From Drosophila miranda (taxonomy: Eukaryota > Arthropoda > Insecta > Diptera > Drosophilidae): a stretch of DNA of 64,000 nucleotides. The DNA is taken from assembly GCF_003369915.1 (NCBI RefSeq), contig NW_022881603.1, forward strand, positions 1,984,001 to 2,048,000, given 5' to 3'. Numbering within the stretch: the stretch's first letter is position 1; each line of letters begins with the position of its first letter. The notes under the pieces were generated by a model, which saw nothing but the letters and a program-made list of their open reading frames with translations, was not told the DNA's origin and searched no databases. Both the position numbers and the translations under genes were made by a program. This document shows positions 10,301 to 20,800 of the stretch, piece after piece.

Positions 10301-11363
10301 CCAATGTGCACGGTGCACCAGTGTCGCAAGCAATTTTCGTTATGTTTCCATCAATTTTTACAGGTAAATAATATACTCCATTAGTTGAGGTTGTATCAAC
10401 GCTATAGATAGAAAAGTTATAATTATCATTATCAAAATTATTATCAGAATAGGTGTCATGTTTTGTTTGAGATACATAATTTACGGATTTTTTTGATTTA
10501 TTTTTACAAATGCTCGCCAAGTGACCTATTTTTCCACAGCTGTGACATTTGCATGCCTTATACTTGCAATTGTTTGAGTTATGATTTCGCCAGCCACAGT
10601 GTGTGCATGGCTGCTGCTTCTTTTCTCTGCCAGCGTCGCAGTCGTTTTCGCCGTCGCCGTCACCGTCGCTTCTGCCGCCTCTGTAACTCACGTTTCGGTT
10701 GCCCTTGAAATGACTTCTGCCGTTGCTCTTTGCTTGATCTCTGTTCTCGCCTCTTTGCCTCTGCCATTGACTAGTCCCGTTCTTTTGATGCATGTAGTTG
10801 ACGTTGTGTTCTGTCTTCCTTGTGCTGATCTTCGTCTCCATGATCATCGCCTTCTTGAGTGCATCAGCCAGAGTTAGATTTTCGTCTTCTTCACATATTC
10901 TTTCATATATAGGGTTGGGAAGGCTCATCACAAATTGGTTTAATACAAACGCTTCCAGATTTGAGCCAAATTTGCATTCCAATGCCAATTGTTTAACTCG
11001 AGCATACCACTCCGCTACAGTCTCATCTTCACTTTTTGTGGACATGTGAAATTTTTTTCTTTCTCTGAATATGAGTGTAGGTGGTGTGTAGTGTGTTCTT
11101 AAAATTTCACATAATTCTTTGTATGCTTTTGATACGGGTGATACCGGATTGCACAAACTATGTAGTACAGTGTAAGCCGCTGTACCGATCGACTTCAACA
11201 AAACTGCCTTTTTTGTGTTTTCCTCTTTCACATTCAATTCGCACAAATGTATGTCGAATTTTTCCTTCCAAATGCAGAACGTTTCTTGGTGTGGCGAAAA
11301 CTCAGCAATTGTTGCCATTTGATAGAATGTTGGTGCTTCATTTTTCGTCATGTTGCTATTCAT
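7320..11363 (-). CDS. Gypsy gag-pol polyprotein (fossil element)
   Basis: Single 1,347-codon frame. The parts in order are: Gag (about 1-240); two CCHC zinc knuckles (about 253-266 and 273-286) behind a basic linker; aspartic protease with DTG (about 347); reverse transcriptase with YQDD (about 629-632); RNase H with TDAS (about 777-780); and integrase with an HHCC finger (about 994-1032) and a D-D-E core (about 1059, 1113, 1149). The domain order RT-RNase H-integrase is that of Ty3/Gypsy (Metaviridae). Gag and Pol share one frame with no env, as in several fly Gypsy lineages. The exact family name was not recognised. Confidence 0.9.
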   Translation of the reverse strand: MNSNMTKNEAPTFYQMATIAEFSPHQETFCIWKEKFDIHLCELNVKEENTKKAVLLKSIGTAAYTVLHSLCNPVSPVSKAYKELCEILRTHYTPPTLIFRERKKFHMSTKSEDETVAEWYARVKQLALECKFGSNLEAFVLNQFVMSLPNPIYERICEEDENLTLADALKKAMIMETKISTRKTEHNVNYMHQKNGTSQWQRQRGENRDQAKSNGRSHFKGNRNVSYRGGRSDGDGDGENDCDAGREKKQQPCTHCGWRNHNSNNCKYKACKCHSCGKIGHLASICKNKSKKSVNYVSQTKHDTYSDNNFDNDNYNFSIYSVDTTSTNGVYYLPVKIDGNITKIACDTGAPCTLVPKTFYESLNTSRPLRKCLVPYVDYNGDSIKVIGEYDATIEYRGLKKQIVVVVTNAVSPPLLGRTFLRAFNFELMQVNNVYVNEPNSVITEQIKSEFAEVFEPRLGSYTTNTISLLLKEDAKPIFFKPRSVPLAWKEKIEVQLRKFIDDGILEQVVSSEWATPLVPILKPNGDIRICGDYKVTLNRSLVDVKYPLPRIDDIFAALEGGTLYSKLDLSNAYNQLNLDEQSQNLCTWSTHIGLLKVKRLPFGIKTAAAIFQKTMEGLFQGMRGVVVYQDDITVTGRDLQEHISNLKAVLRKLKSVGLKLNDKKCEFFKSKICYLGFSIDRIGLSKNNDRVASVLFAPAPENVSQLRAFIGMVNYYSKFINNFAQIMSPLYAFLKKNTKFNWTRECQSAYEEVKKEVTSEQVLVHYNPDQPLVLTTDASSHAVSGVLSHKCNEDIKPIAFVSRALSKSEHNYSTIEKEALAIVFCVSKLRQYLLGNKFILRTDHKPLLSIFGDLKGLPLMASARMQRWALTLSGFQYTVEHIKGTLNIADGLSRMPQWETAVPNEDYNYIHFIQSEKVFKISFKEIARETRRDPILSKVCEAINTGSKTRLKGSEFSAYISKTNELSVEYDCILWGHRVVIPTKLRQAILAEFHASHLGIVKTKMLARSYVWWPCMDSEIEKLIRDCIPCQELQSSPEKSLLIPWKSTGKAWSRVHIDFAGPIRGFHLLVIIDSYTKWAEVFKTKEITSLFTINKLREVFCRYGLPDVLVSDNGRQFTSDDFKTFMKNNGVNHIFTAPGHPATNGQAENFVKTAKKSLYANIKANERQDFNTILNRFLIDYRNTIHCTTGESPAKLFFGRTLKTRFSLLKPPTVESIINKKQTECVVNHKGRRSTEFLKGQKVMVRDYKNPNKASWTQATVKQQLCPRSYCCILANNNREIKRHLDQIRNQSTNNHTSPNAKTPDVESNCSVDDNSKTNNEQIVSQPTPTRRELRPREAGKVVKRI

Positions 11364-11416
11364 ATATAATATGCACTTTTAACATGTGTATGTATATTAA
11401 TACGTTTTATTTTATG

Positions 11417-11426
11417 CTCGTCGCCA
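11417..11426 (-). other. Gypsy primer-binding site, likely tRNA-Ser
   Basis: On the minus strand TGGCGACGAG lies four bases after the 5' LTR. It matches the 3' end expected for a fly tRNA-Ser(GCU) including CCA. The match is from memory of the tRNA and covers about ten bases. Confidence 0.55.
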
Positions 11427-11430
11427 ATTA

Positions 11431-11540
11431 TGTAGTGTATTGACACTCAGACTTAAGCACGCGTTGTCTTCAAGATTCTCTTTTATTCTATCTCCCTTGG
11501 ATGGTGTCACCGTATATAGATATTAATATAATACCTAACA
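11431..11540 (-). repeat. Gypsy 5' LTR
   Basis: 110 bp partner of 7004-7113, followed by the second GTCAT target copy (11541-11545). Confidence 0.9.
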
Positions 11541-12201
11541 GTCATTATCTATGATTCTGCGTTTTTAGTTTTCTCGAATGTGCAATATTGTGGATGCAAC
11601 AGATTTTCGTCCTTAGTGGGGGCGGAAGGGGGTGTGGCGAAGTTTTGAAATATTTTTGTAGCAGTGACATCACAGAAGTCTGGATCCAAAACATCGTTGC
11701 TCTAGCTCTTATAGTCTTTGAGCACTAGGCGCTGAAGGGGACGGACAGACGGACGGACGGACGGACGGACGGACGGACGGACGGACGGGCGGACAGACGG
11801 ACAGACGGACAGACAGACAAGGCTCAATCGACTCGGCTATTGATGCTGATCAAGAATATATATACTTTATGGGGTCAGAAACGATTCCTTCTGGACGTTA
11901 CACACCCACTTTTACCACAAATCTAATATACCCCAATACTCATTTTGAGTATCGGGTATAAAAATGTAAATCTAAAAAATAGAGAGAATAGATGTGCTTC
12001 CAACAGCTGATTCGAAAGGAATGAGATATCCCAAGGCTCAAGCTCTGGCAGGGAAACATTGCCAACGCCTGCTGAGATTCGAGGAATTTATGAATTTCCG
12101 AACAAAACGAAGAATACGTCTCCGAAGAATAGGTCTCAAATCGAGGGAAGTATTCCACAGACATACATTTATATTTCGCGTAATCAAAAGAAACAAAAGA
12201 T

Positions 12202-13920
12202 TTATCCCTCATCGGAATCGGATTGATTTGTCGGCTTGAGGCTGCCAAAGACCCTGGCCGGTATGGCCTTTTGTTCGAAGCGCAGTTTCTTCATGATGAG
12301 GCCCTCGTCATCGGTTTTGGTTGTGGCCTGGCCTGCCTCGGCCTGGTCTCCACTCGGCTGCTGCAGGTCCTCCTCCTCATCGTCGTCGTCGTCCTCGCTG
12401 TCGCCAATATCAATCTCATACGGATTGACGACTGTATTTTCCTTGCCCTTGGCCCCGCCCTGGGTCTCGCCGCGCACAAACATGATATTGGAGGCAGCCT
12501 TCTCGGAGGCTTCTGCTTGGCCTCGGCCGCCACCTGGCGGGCCTTCTCCTCGAGCAGCCGCATGGCATCCGGTCCGGAGCCAGCACCAGCATCGGCAGCC
12601 ACACCATTCGTGTTCGTGTTGACAAACTGGGCAGCCATAATGTTGACCTGAGTGTTGTAGGTGGCCTGAATGGAACGCTTGATCCGCAGCATTTCACGCA
12701 TCGTATCCTCGTTGCCATGACGCACCACGAACTCCTTCCAGGTCTGCCAGATGCGGGGATCGCACACCTGTTGGGACAAAGCAGAAGATAGCTTAGAATA
12801 TTGACTATCCAACGGTTAAATGTCGACTCACCTGTGAGCAATGGGCGTAGATGGCCCTGGCTCGATCCACCTAGCCCAGCTTCGTCTCCAGCTCGGCGAA
12901 TTTGACGCACATGTGGCGCATATGCTGCTCATGCAGAGCCTCGATGGCCTTCTCGTAGATCTCCCTGGTGCGTGGCAGGCCGTAGATCTCGGCGGCCTTC
13001 TTCACGAATATGTTGTACATGTCGAACATCTCCTCTTCCTTGACGGCGGACGTGGCGCGATCGTAGACGGACATGGCATGCCGGGCCAAGCCGTGCTCCT
13101 CCTCCAGCTTCGCGTAGAGCTGGTAAAAGTACTTGGATTGCTCAGCGGGTCACTGATCCAGGCACTGTTCGAAGAGGTCGCGGGCCCTTCGAACACTTAA
13201 ACAGGGCAATGCCCTTCTCGTAGGCCCGATAGGCCTCCTCGAAGTAGTTGTGCTCTTCGAGGAACATGCCATAGTTGATGATCACCTGCGGCGTGCAGAT
13301 CTTCAGGTCGATGATGCGCTCGTAGACGGCCTTGCAGGTCTTGAAGGTGCCAAAGGACTCCTCCAGATCGGCGTACATGGACCACACCTTCAGGGATCTG
13401 TGGAGGCGCGACTGCACTGTCTCCGAGTCGTGATACGCCACCTTCCACTTGGGCACGCCGTGGCACGTTTCATCAGCTTGAGGGCAGCCTCGAACTGCTG
13501 CTGGCGCAGCTCCATCTCCGCCCACTCGCACCACACGGCGGCCAGATCCTCCACCTTGACGTACTCCACCTCGGTGCCCCGCTCGAAGACCACGCGGGCG
13601 TCCTCCACCTGGCCATTGGACTCGTAGAACTTGGCAAACTCCACCCAGAGGGTGTGCAGCTTTCCCACCGCTAGCTTGGGCTGGATTGTCTGCACGGCCT
13701 CGGTGTAGGTGTTGATGATCTCCGTGGGCTTGTCATCGTACAGGTTGATCCGCTTGTGCCACTCGTGAACGTTGTGCGGATTCTGGCGCAGCAGGACACT
13801 GTTCAGCAGCAGCAGACGCCTCTCCATGAGGTATTCGAAGCGCGACAGGCGCAGCTCCATATCGATGTCGTCCTCCTCGGTGGCCCCCTCGTTCTTGGCC
13901 ACCTCCTCCATGCGCTTGTT
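12202..13920 (-). pseudogene. fand: fand 3' half, copy 2, type A, long N-part
   Basis: Covers HAT repeats from MEEVAKNEGATEEDD through the acidic tail. It keeps the HAT segment VLLRQNPHNVHEWHKRINLY that most right-hand copies have lost ('long' form), so it is close to the ancestral fand sequence there. The tail intron (12768-12831, 64 nt) has good GT and AG ends on the minus strand. Damage: the -1 frameshift near ATA-PKRK, a deletion of about 90 bases near 13187-13195, and the two type A stops. At about 13920 it is fused to an internal piece of the LOA-clade LINE. Confidence 0.85.
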
Positions 13921-14330
13921 CCTCCTCCTTGTGGAGGAGTACCAACGCCTGCATAACCTCGAAAATCATGTGCAAGGAACGCAATGACAAACTCAGCCAC
14001 TACCTGCTGCACCTACCACGGAAGGACTGCAGATTATTAGTGGGAATATTAACGGGACACTGCCTGGCTGCGGCGCATGCGACAAAGCTAGGAATCACAA
14101 ACAGAGACAGTTGTAGGAAATGTGACGAACCTGGGGCAACCGAAACCCTAGAACATCTCATCTGCAACTGTCCTGCTCTCTTAAGGGCAAGGAGGAGATA
14201 CCTGGGCGCCCCAGTGCTGGCATCACTGGAAGATGCCTCCAAGAGGACGCCACAGCAACTACTGGCCTATGCGAAAAATACCTCGATCCTCGAGGACTTC
14301 AAAACCCACTAAACACTGCCGCGACGGTTC
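13921..14330 (+). mobile_element. LOA-clade LINE 3' fragment, unit 2
   Basis: 127-codon open stretch (13929-14312) giving the C-terminal part of a LINE ORF2. It holds the end of an RNase H-like region (KLSHYLLHLPRKDCRLL) followed by a Cys/His finger (CRKCDEPGATETLEHLICNC). The frame is continuous here because this copy lacks a 4-bp deletion shared by every LINE copy from unit 4 onward. The RNase H plus finger layout suits LOA-clade elements such as TRIM and Bilbo of obscura flies. Both ends are rearrangement joints rather than insertion ends. Confidence 0.7.
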
Positions 14331-15534
14331 ATACCCATATATTTTCATTAGATTTGAACTGAAAACCTTTTAAGATAAGCCGAAGTTGACTTTTTCGGTA
14401 TTTTTCGTTATTTTTATAGTCCTGTTTGCCTTTAGTATTTTCTCCTATAAGAGAGATGATTCTTGGTAAAAGTTTACCCCCTTATTTGCCTCCATACTAA
14501 ACATAAAGCTAACAAAATGCTATCGATTTATTTTGTTTTATATCTTTTTAGTTCATCGCCTATAATCGTACAGCAAAGAAAAACATAAACAACATTTTCT
14601 TACCTTCTTCCTGGTTCTTTTACTTTTGCTGCATTCTATCTTTCTGTTCTTTCCTTGCCGTTTCCATTCTGTCGTTATATTCACACACACACACACACAC
14701 ACACACAAAAGCCCTATTCAAAAAAAAAAAAACAGAAACACAAATGAATTTTATAATTTATTCATATTTTTCTTTCCGCGATCGGCTCTTTTTGTGCGCG
14801 AATAATCCACTAATTTTTCCCGCAAGACGCACTTAGCACCAAAGACGCTCAGCTACAACGGTACAACAAATGAAACGAGAAGGCAGCAATTTTTGGTCGA
14901 ATAACAACAAATCACCAAAAAACGGCCATTGAGTGTATTTATAATCCTATTAAATTAGTGGTTTAAGTTAGTGGAAGGCGCGGCTAAGAGGCAACGGTAC
15001 AGCAACTGAAATTTCCAAGCAACTCCACTCAAGGAAAAGAAGGCGAGCGAAAGGGAATTAGAAGATCACGCGATGCGACGCTCCCGAAAACCGAACGCAT
15101 CGCTGTATGCGTGTGCATGTGGGTGCAGTTGCGGTTTTTGGCTGTGCATGTGAGAGCTCTATGTAAAGCCTCTGTAAGCAATAGCAACGCAATAATGAGC
15201 ATAAGTATAGAGGCTTGAGCGTTGAAGTGAAATGATGAACAGAAAAGAGGAAAAGTAAAATAAGCGGCTAATTTCTCCACCATTTGTATTGCAAAAATGT
15301 TTTTCGAGGTTTTTAACGAGCCCGATTTGTAAAGACCTCACCTAGGCCAGATTTGCCCTATATGTCATGTATATTCTCGATTTATAATGAATCTCAACAA
15401 TAAAATGGCGACCTTTTTGCATATTTTATGTGGTTCTTTTCATCCTTCAATCAGCATGGAAGCTCAATTGTAAACTCTGGATTAAAATTGAACAATAATA
15501 AAAATGTGTTCGTGTAACCTCTTGGTGTGTGCAC
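14331..15534. repeat. Module spacer between units 2 and 3
   Basis: Starts partway into the normal spacer. Contains a CA microsatellite (14682-14708), a broken version of the 92-codon plus-strand ORF near 14870-15160, and plus-strand AATAAA near 15400. The putative minus-strand exon described at 21837-21900 carries a stop here. It ends where the S-Lap 3' end is joined with loss of about 120 bases of flank. Confidence 0.75.
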
Positions 15535-17076
15535 CTTGCCGTCGGGGCAAGCCATCTGAAACAGAAACTGAACGATGGTGCGAGTGGGACGGCCAGTCAT
15601 GCGGTCCTTCAGCAAATATGGGAGCGGATTGTAGCGCGTCAGCATGCCCACGTTGCGGATGTCCAGGTGGGCCCAGTCGACGCAGCTGGAGGCGGGGCCA
15701 CGTCCGCGGTTGCTGATGTCAAAGGTCTCGTTCGGCATGATCAGCTCCTTGAAGTAGCGCCACAGGGGCAGACGCCAAACGCGATCCCCCGTAAGGGCAC
15801 CGGCCTTCTCGAACTGCTTGTAGACGAAGTTCGAATTGCTGAAAATCCCGGCTGCTGCTCCGCCCAGCGCTGGGCAGACGGCGTAGCCCACTGTAGCAAT
15901 GTCCACGACCATGCGCGGCTTGTAGATCGTCTGGGCGTAGAGCAAGGGATCGGCCATGGCCATCACACCAGCCTTGCTGACGTCCACGAAGCCGAGAGTT
16001 TTGCCATTGAGGAGGGACACCACGTCGCCAGGCTTGGCCGCCATTCCGGAGGGCATGTTCTCGCACAGCGGCAGCAGTGCCGTTATGTTTAGGGGCAGCG
16101 ATAGGCCGGCGGCGGCTCGGATGACGCCCACGCAGGCGGCTGCACCGGACATGCAGCCGCGGTACATGGACAAGCAGTCCTTGGGACGGAGGCAGAGGCC
16201 CCCGCTGTTGAATGTGATGCCCTTGCCCAGCAGGAGGATGGGCTTGTCCTCGGGTGCGGTGCCGCAGTAGGCGATTTCCAAGATGATCGGCGGCTCGCAG
16301 CTGCCCTTGGCCACCATCAAGAAGCTGTTCAAGATCTTGGACTCGATCCAGTCCATGCTGCGTACCTCCACGGATACCCCGCAGGGGCACAGGGCATCCA
16401 CCGTTGACTGGGCGAAGATTGTGGGCGTCATCTGATTGGCCGGCGTATCGGCCAGGCGACGGGCCAGGTTCTGCGATTCGGCCTTGAACAGGCCCCGCAT
16501 CCAGGCATCCGAGTCGGGAGAGTCGTACAGCTCCAGTTTGGAAATGAGTGTGCGGTCCCGACGGCGCTTGTTGGTGTTGTAGCGCCAGACGGCCAAGGCG
16601 CTCCCCTCGGCCGCCTGCTCCGCATACTCCATCGACTCCACGAAGACATCTGTTCAGCCCTGCAGTTGAAGGGCACGAGCCCCCACGCCGGCAGCGACGC
16701 GAGCGTTCTCCATTCTCTCGTCGATCATCTCCAGGTCGTTGAAGCCGGCCCCCTCCTGTCCCACGCCGACCACGGCCACCGCACGGAACTCCGCATCCAC
16801 GTTCATAAAGACACGGCCTTTTCCCAGCTGGCCACTCAGGCCCGTCTCGCGTATTAGATCAGTGATCTTACCCTGGACGCGATCGTCAAACTTCTCGCCG
16901 GATGGTGTCATCTTGGGCTGGCGGTCGCCCTTGGCGTACACGCCCACCACAACGCCTTTGATCACCGAGTCACATTTCTCGGCGTAGTGCCGTCGCTGTT
17001 CCACATCTCTGCGTCTGGCCAGGAATGTGTGCTGGACACGCCTGCACAGGGCGTGCATCAAGCGTACAGACTTCAT
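15535..17076 (-). pseudogene. S-Lap: S-Lap-like aminopeptidase, copy 3
   Basis: Full-length relative with ATG at 17076. TGC to TGA in the GCTDVF motif (about 16654) ends the frame after 140 codons. The remaining peptidase domain is open (15451-16641). An in-frame deletion removes about 12 codons (the IAAAVLHELVPC stretch) near the C-terminus. A flank deletion removes the native stop, so the frame runs 20 or so codons into spacer. Active-site losses are as in copy 1. Confidence 0.85.
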
Positions 17077-17170
17077 CGCTTAATGATAGCGACAGTCCCT
17101 CGCGACAGGTTACGAAAGTTCTCTTATTTTTCAGACAGTTCCAGACAAATTTTGCTTTTTTCCGAATAAA

Positions 17171-18307
17171 CACGAGGGGGAACGTTGTGAGTTGCTGCGG
17201 ACACCGCAACTCTACAGTTATACCCGATACTTAGTCAGTATGGCTCTCCTCCGGCAGCCGCCGCTAATATTGAACGACACGACAAAGAATGCGTGCGAGA
17301 GAGACAGAAAATCAGTCTGATCGTGACGTCGGGCGCTGCGTAGCCACTGCAAATTGATTTCTTGCTTTTGGCTACAAAAATGATCCGATCTGATCCAGAT
17401 TCAGCAATCTAATAAATATGGTCATTATCTATGATTCTGCGTTTTTAGTTTTCTCGAATGTGCAATATTGTGGATGCAACAGATTTTCGTCTTTTGTGGG
17501 GGCGGAAGGGGGTGGGGCGAAATTTTGAAATATACGTTTTATAGTGAGATCTAACAGAAGTGCGGATACCATATTTGGTTACTCTAGCCTTAATAGTCTC
17601 TGAGATTTGTGGATGCCCCAGATTTTCGTACTTTGCGGTGGCGGAAGGGGGTGTGGCGAAATTTGGACACGAAGCGGTCAAGGTCCGATATCACAGGAGT
17701 GTGGATACCAAATTTTGTTGCTCTGGCTCTTATATGTTCTGAGATCCTTGAACTCATATTTTGCAATTGGCAAAACCGACCATGAAACCTGTGTGTTAGA
17801 GAGAGACAGAGCGAGAAAGAATGAAATTGTTTTCTTGATTCTGGCTATAATAATTATACGATCTGGTTGAGATTTTACACTCTAGAACATATAGTCATTT
17901 TCTACGGCTTTGCGTTTTTGGTTTTATCGTATCTTTAAAAATGTGGATGCCACAGATTTTCGTCCTTTGTGGGGGCGGAAGTGGGCGTGGCGAAGTTTTG
18001 AAATATTTTTGTAGCAGTGACATCACAGAAGTCTGGATCCAAAACATCGTTGCTCTAGCTCTTATAGTCTTTGAGCACTAGGCGCTGAAGGGGACGGACA
18101 GACGGACAGACGGACGGACGGACGGACGGACGGACGGACGGACGGACAGACGGACAGACAGACAGGGCTCAATCGACTCGGCTATTGATGCTGATCAAGA
18201 ATATATATACTTTATGGGGTCAGAAACGATTCCTTCTGGACGTTACACACATCCACTTTTACCACAAATCTAATATACCCCAATACTCATTTTGAGTATC
18301 GGGTATA
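17171..18307 (-). mobile_element. INE-1-like Helitron, unit 3
   Basis: Uninterrupted copy at the same site as in units 1, 2 and 4, including the terminal hairpin (about 17189-17212), the internal duplicated blocks and a (GGAC)n tract (18092-18164). The shared site shows it was inherited through module duplication, not independent insertion. Confidence 0.75.
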
Positions 18308-18524
18308 AAAATGTAAATCTAAAAAATAGAGAGAATAGATGTGCTTCCAACAGCTGATTCGAAAGGAATGAGATATCCCAAGGCTCAAGCTCTGGCAGGG
18401 AAACATTGCCAACGCCTGCTGAGAACAAAACGAAGAATAGGTCTCCGAAGAATAGGTCTCAAATCGAGGGAAGTATTCCACAGACATACATTTATATTTC
18501 GCGTAATCAAAAGAAACAAAAGAT

Positions 18525-20177
18525 TTATCCCTCATCGGAATCGGATTGATTTGTCGGCTTGAGGCTGCCAAAGACCTTGGCCGGTATGGCCTTTTGTTCG
18601 AAGCGCAGTTTCTTCATAATGAGGCCCTCGTCATCGGTTTTGGTTGTGGCCTGGCCTGCCTCGGCCTGGTCTCCACTCGGCTGCTGCAGGTCCTCCTCCT
18701 CATCGTCGTCGTCGTCCTCGCTGTCGCCAATATCAATCTCATCCGGATTGACGACTGTATTTTCCTTGCCCTTGGCCCCGCCCTGGGTCTCGCCGCGCAC
18801 AAACATGATATTGGAGGCAGCCTTCTCGGCGGGCTTCTGCTTGGCCTCGGCCGCCGCCTGGCGGGCCTTCTCCTCGAGCAGCCGCATGGCATCCGGTCCG
18901 GAGCCAGCACCATCATCGGCAGCCACACCATTCGTGTTCGTGTTGTAGGTGGCCTGAATGGAACGCTTGATCCGCAGCATTTCACGCATCGTATCCTCGT
19001 TGCCATGACGCACCTCGAACTCCTTCCAAGTCCGCCGTGATGCGGGGATCGCACACCTGTTGGGACAAAGCAGAAGAGAGCTTAGAATATTGACGATCCA
19101 ACGGTTAAATGTCGACTCACCTGTGAGCGTAGATGGCCCTGGCTCGATCCACCTTGCCCAGCTTCGTCTCCAGCTCGGCGAATTTGACGCACATGTGGCG
19201 CATATGCTGCTCGGGCAGAGCCCGACATGCGGACATGGCATGCCGGGCCAGGCCGTGCACCTCCTCCAGCTTCGCGTAGAGCAGGTAAAAGTACTTGGCA
19301 TGCTCAGCGGGACACTGATCCAGGCACTGTTCGAAGAGGTCGCGGGCCCGCTCCAGCTTTGTGCCCCCGTAGCGCGCGAGGAACTTGCTTAGATACGAGT
19401 TCCAGATGTCGTACACATTCGGCCACTTAAACAGGGCAATGCCCTTCTCGTAGGCCCGATAGGCCTCCTCGAAGTAGTTGTGCTCTTCGAGGAACATGCC
19501 ATAGTTGATGATCACCTGCGGCGTGCAGATCTTCAGGTCGATGATGCGCTCGTAGACGGCCTTGCAGGTCTTGAAGGTGCCAAAGGACTCCTCCAGATCG
19601 GCGTACATGGACCCCACCTTCAGGGATCTGTGGAGGCGCGACTGCACTGTCTCCGAGTCGTGATACGCCACCTTCCGCTTGGGCACGCCGTGGCACGTTT
19701 CATCAGCTTGAGGGCAGCCTCGAACTGCTGCTGGCGCAGCTCCATCTCCGCCCACTCGCACCACACGGCGGCCAGATCCTCCACCTTGACGTATTCCACC
19801 TCGGTGCCCCGCTCGAAGACCACGCGGGCGTCCTCCACCTGGCCATTGGACTCGTAGAACTTGGCAAACTCCACCCAGAGGGTGTGCAGCTTTCCCACCG
19901 CCAGCTTGGGCTGGACTGTCTGCACGGCCTCGGTTTAGGTGTTGATGATCTCCGTGGGCTTGTCATCGTACAGGTTGATCCGCTTGTGCCACTCGTGAAC
20001 GTTGTGCGGATTCTGGCGCAGCAGGACACTGTTCAGCAGCAGCAGACGCCTCTCCATGAGGTATTCGAAGCGCGACAGGCGCAGCTCCACATCGATGTCG
20101 TCCTCCTCGGTGGCCCCCTCGTTCTTGGCCACCTCCTCCATGCGCTTGTTCAACGAAAGATCCTCGAACTGCGCAAA
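18525..20177 (-). pseudogene. fand: fand 3' half, copy 3, type B, long N-part
   Basis: Type B copy: an in-frame 120-nt deletion joins LARHAMS to CRALPEQHMRHM, and neither type A stop is present, so 215 codons are open (19117-19764). The last exon is also open from about 18525 to the acceptor. Across the intron (19057-19120) a 7-nt loss before the donor and an 11-nt loss after the acceptor sum to 18 nt. Spliced message would therefore stay in frame, reading [19 protein letters not shown]. Damage remains upstream: the -1 frameshift near 19690 and a stop in NTYTEAVQ (about 19935). The fand 5' half is absent. Confidence 0.85.
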
Positions 20178-20479
20178 GCTGGCCTCGCAAAAGGGCTCTG
20201 CTGCCCCAACAAAGGCCAAAAGACCGAGGACCAGGGGGGCAAGGAGACAATAGAAGCCAAAAGATTAACAGAGGCGAGTGAATTCCGTAAATGTATATAA
20301 ACGTTATTGCGGTTCACATTTTGCACTTTCGCTCAATTAACTCAACTAATTGACATTTGAAAATACATGCGGTGAAAGGAAGTACATATGTACACATGTA
20401 TGTACATGTGCGTCCGTAAAGGACAACAGCAGAAGATAATTATAAGTGCAGGAATTTTAATTCAACCTTCAACCTCAGC
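20178..20479. other. fand-proximal flank without LINE (empty site), unit 3
   Basis: About 300 bases of unknown origin lying just upstream of truncated fand on the minus strand, present in all units except 1 and 2. It contains the palindrome-rich stretch CATATGTACACATGTATGTA (near 20386) and the intact LINE target AACCTTCAACCTCA (about 20466-20479), so unit 3 preserves the pre-insertion state. No gene recognised. Confidence 0.65.
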
Positions 20480-20800
20480 CTTTGCATGGCTCTGGAGCTC
20501 GAAAGTGATTTACAAAAGAAGCACTTTAGTCGGAAACATAAACATTCATTCCCCCCACCTCTTCACAGCACTTGACCAGAAACAACAGCAACAACAAAAA
20601 TCACAATTATAAAGGGAGTCTGGGCGTGGCATACACTGTCAAAAAAACAATATACGAGAATAAATAATTAAACCCATTTTCATATACGTTTCTCCCGATA
20701 TTATTCTCTAAATTGAAAGAAAACAACAGGCATATATTTTCATTAGATTTGAACTGAAAACCTTTTAAGATAAGCCGAAGTTGACTTTTTCCGTATTTTT

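Larger units (their letters stand above)
7004..11540 (-). mobile_element. Ty3/Gypsy LTR retrotransposon, whole-looking, nested in INE-1
   Basis: 4,537 bp element bounded by two 110-bp direct repeats that begin TG and end CA, and flanked by a 5-bp target duplication GTCAT (6999-7003 and 11541-11545). Between the LTRs lie a primer-binding site next to the 5' LTR (right-hand end), one long gag-pol frame on the minus strand and a purine-rich tract next to the 3' LTR (about 7116-7124). No env gene was found. The element looks whole. The two LTRs differ at about 5 of 110 positions, clustered in one end, so insertion is fairly recent but not brand new. Only unit 2 carries it, so it landed after the array had formed or after this unit split from the others. 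Confidence 0.9.
6749..11960 (-). mobile_element. INE-1-like Helitron, unit 2, interrupted by a Gypsy element
   Basis: Same INE-1 copy as in unit 1 at the same position between S-Lap and fand, but split into 6749-7003 and 11541-11960 by the nested LTR element. The middle of the INE-1 body is also shorter than in unit 1. Its (GGAC)n tract (11738-11819) is the longest of the four. Confidence 0.75.

Noticed and set aside
11738-11819. Regular short repeats that could suggest a CRISPR array
   Set aside because: Simple (GGAC)n microsatellite inside an INE-1 element, with no spacers and in an insect context.
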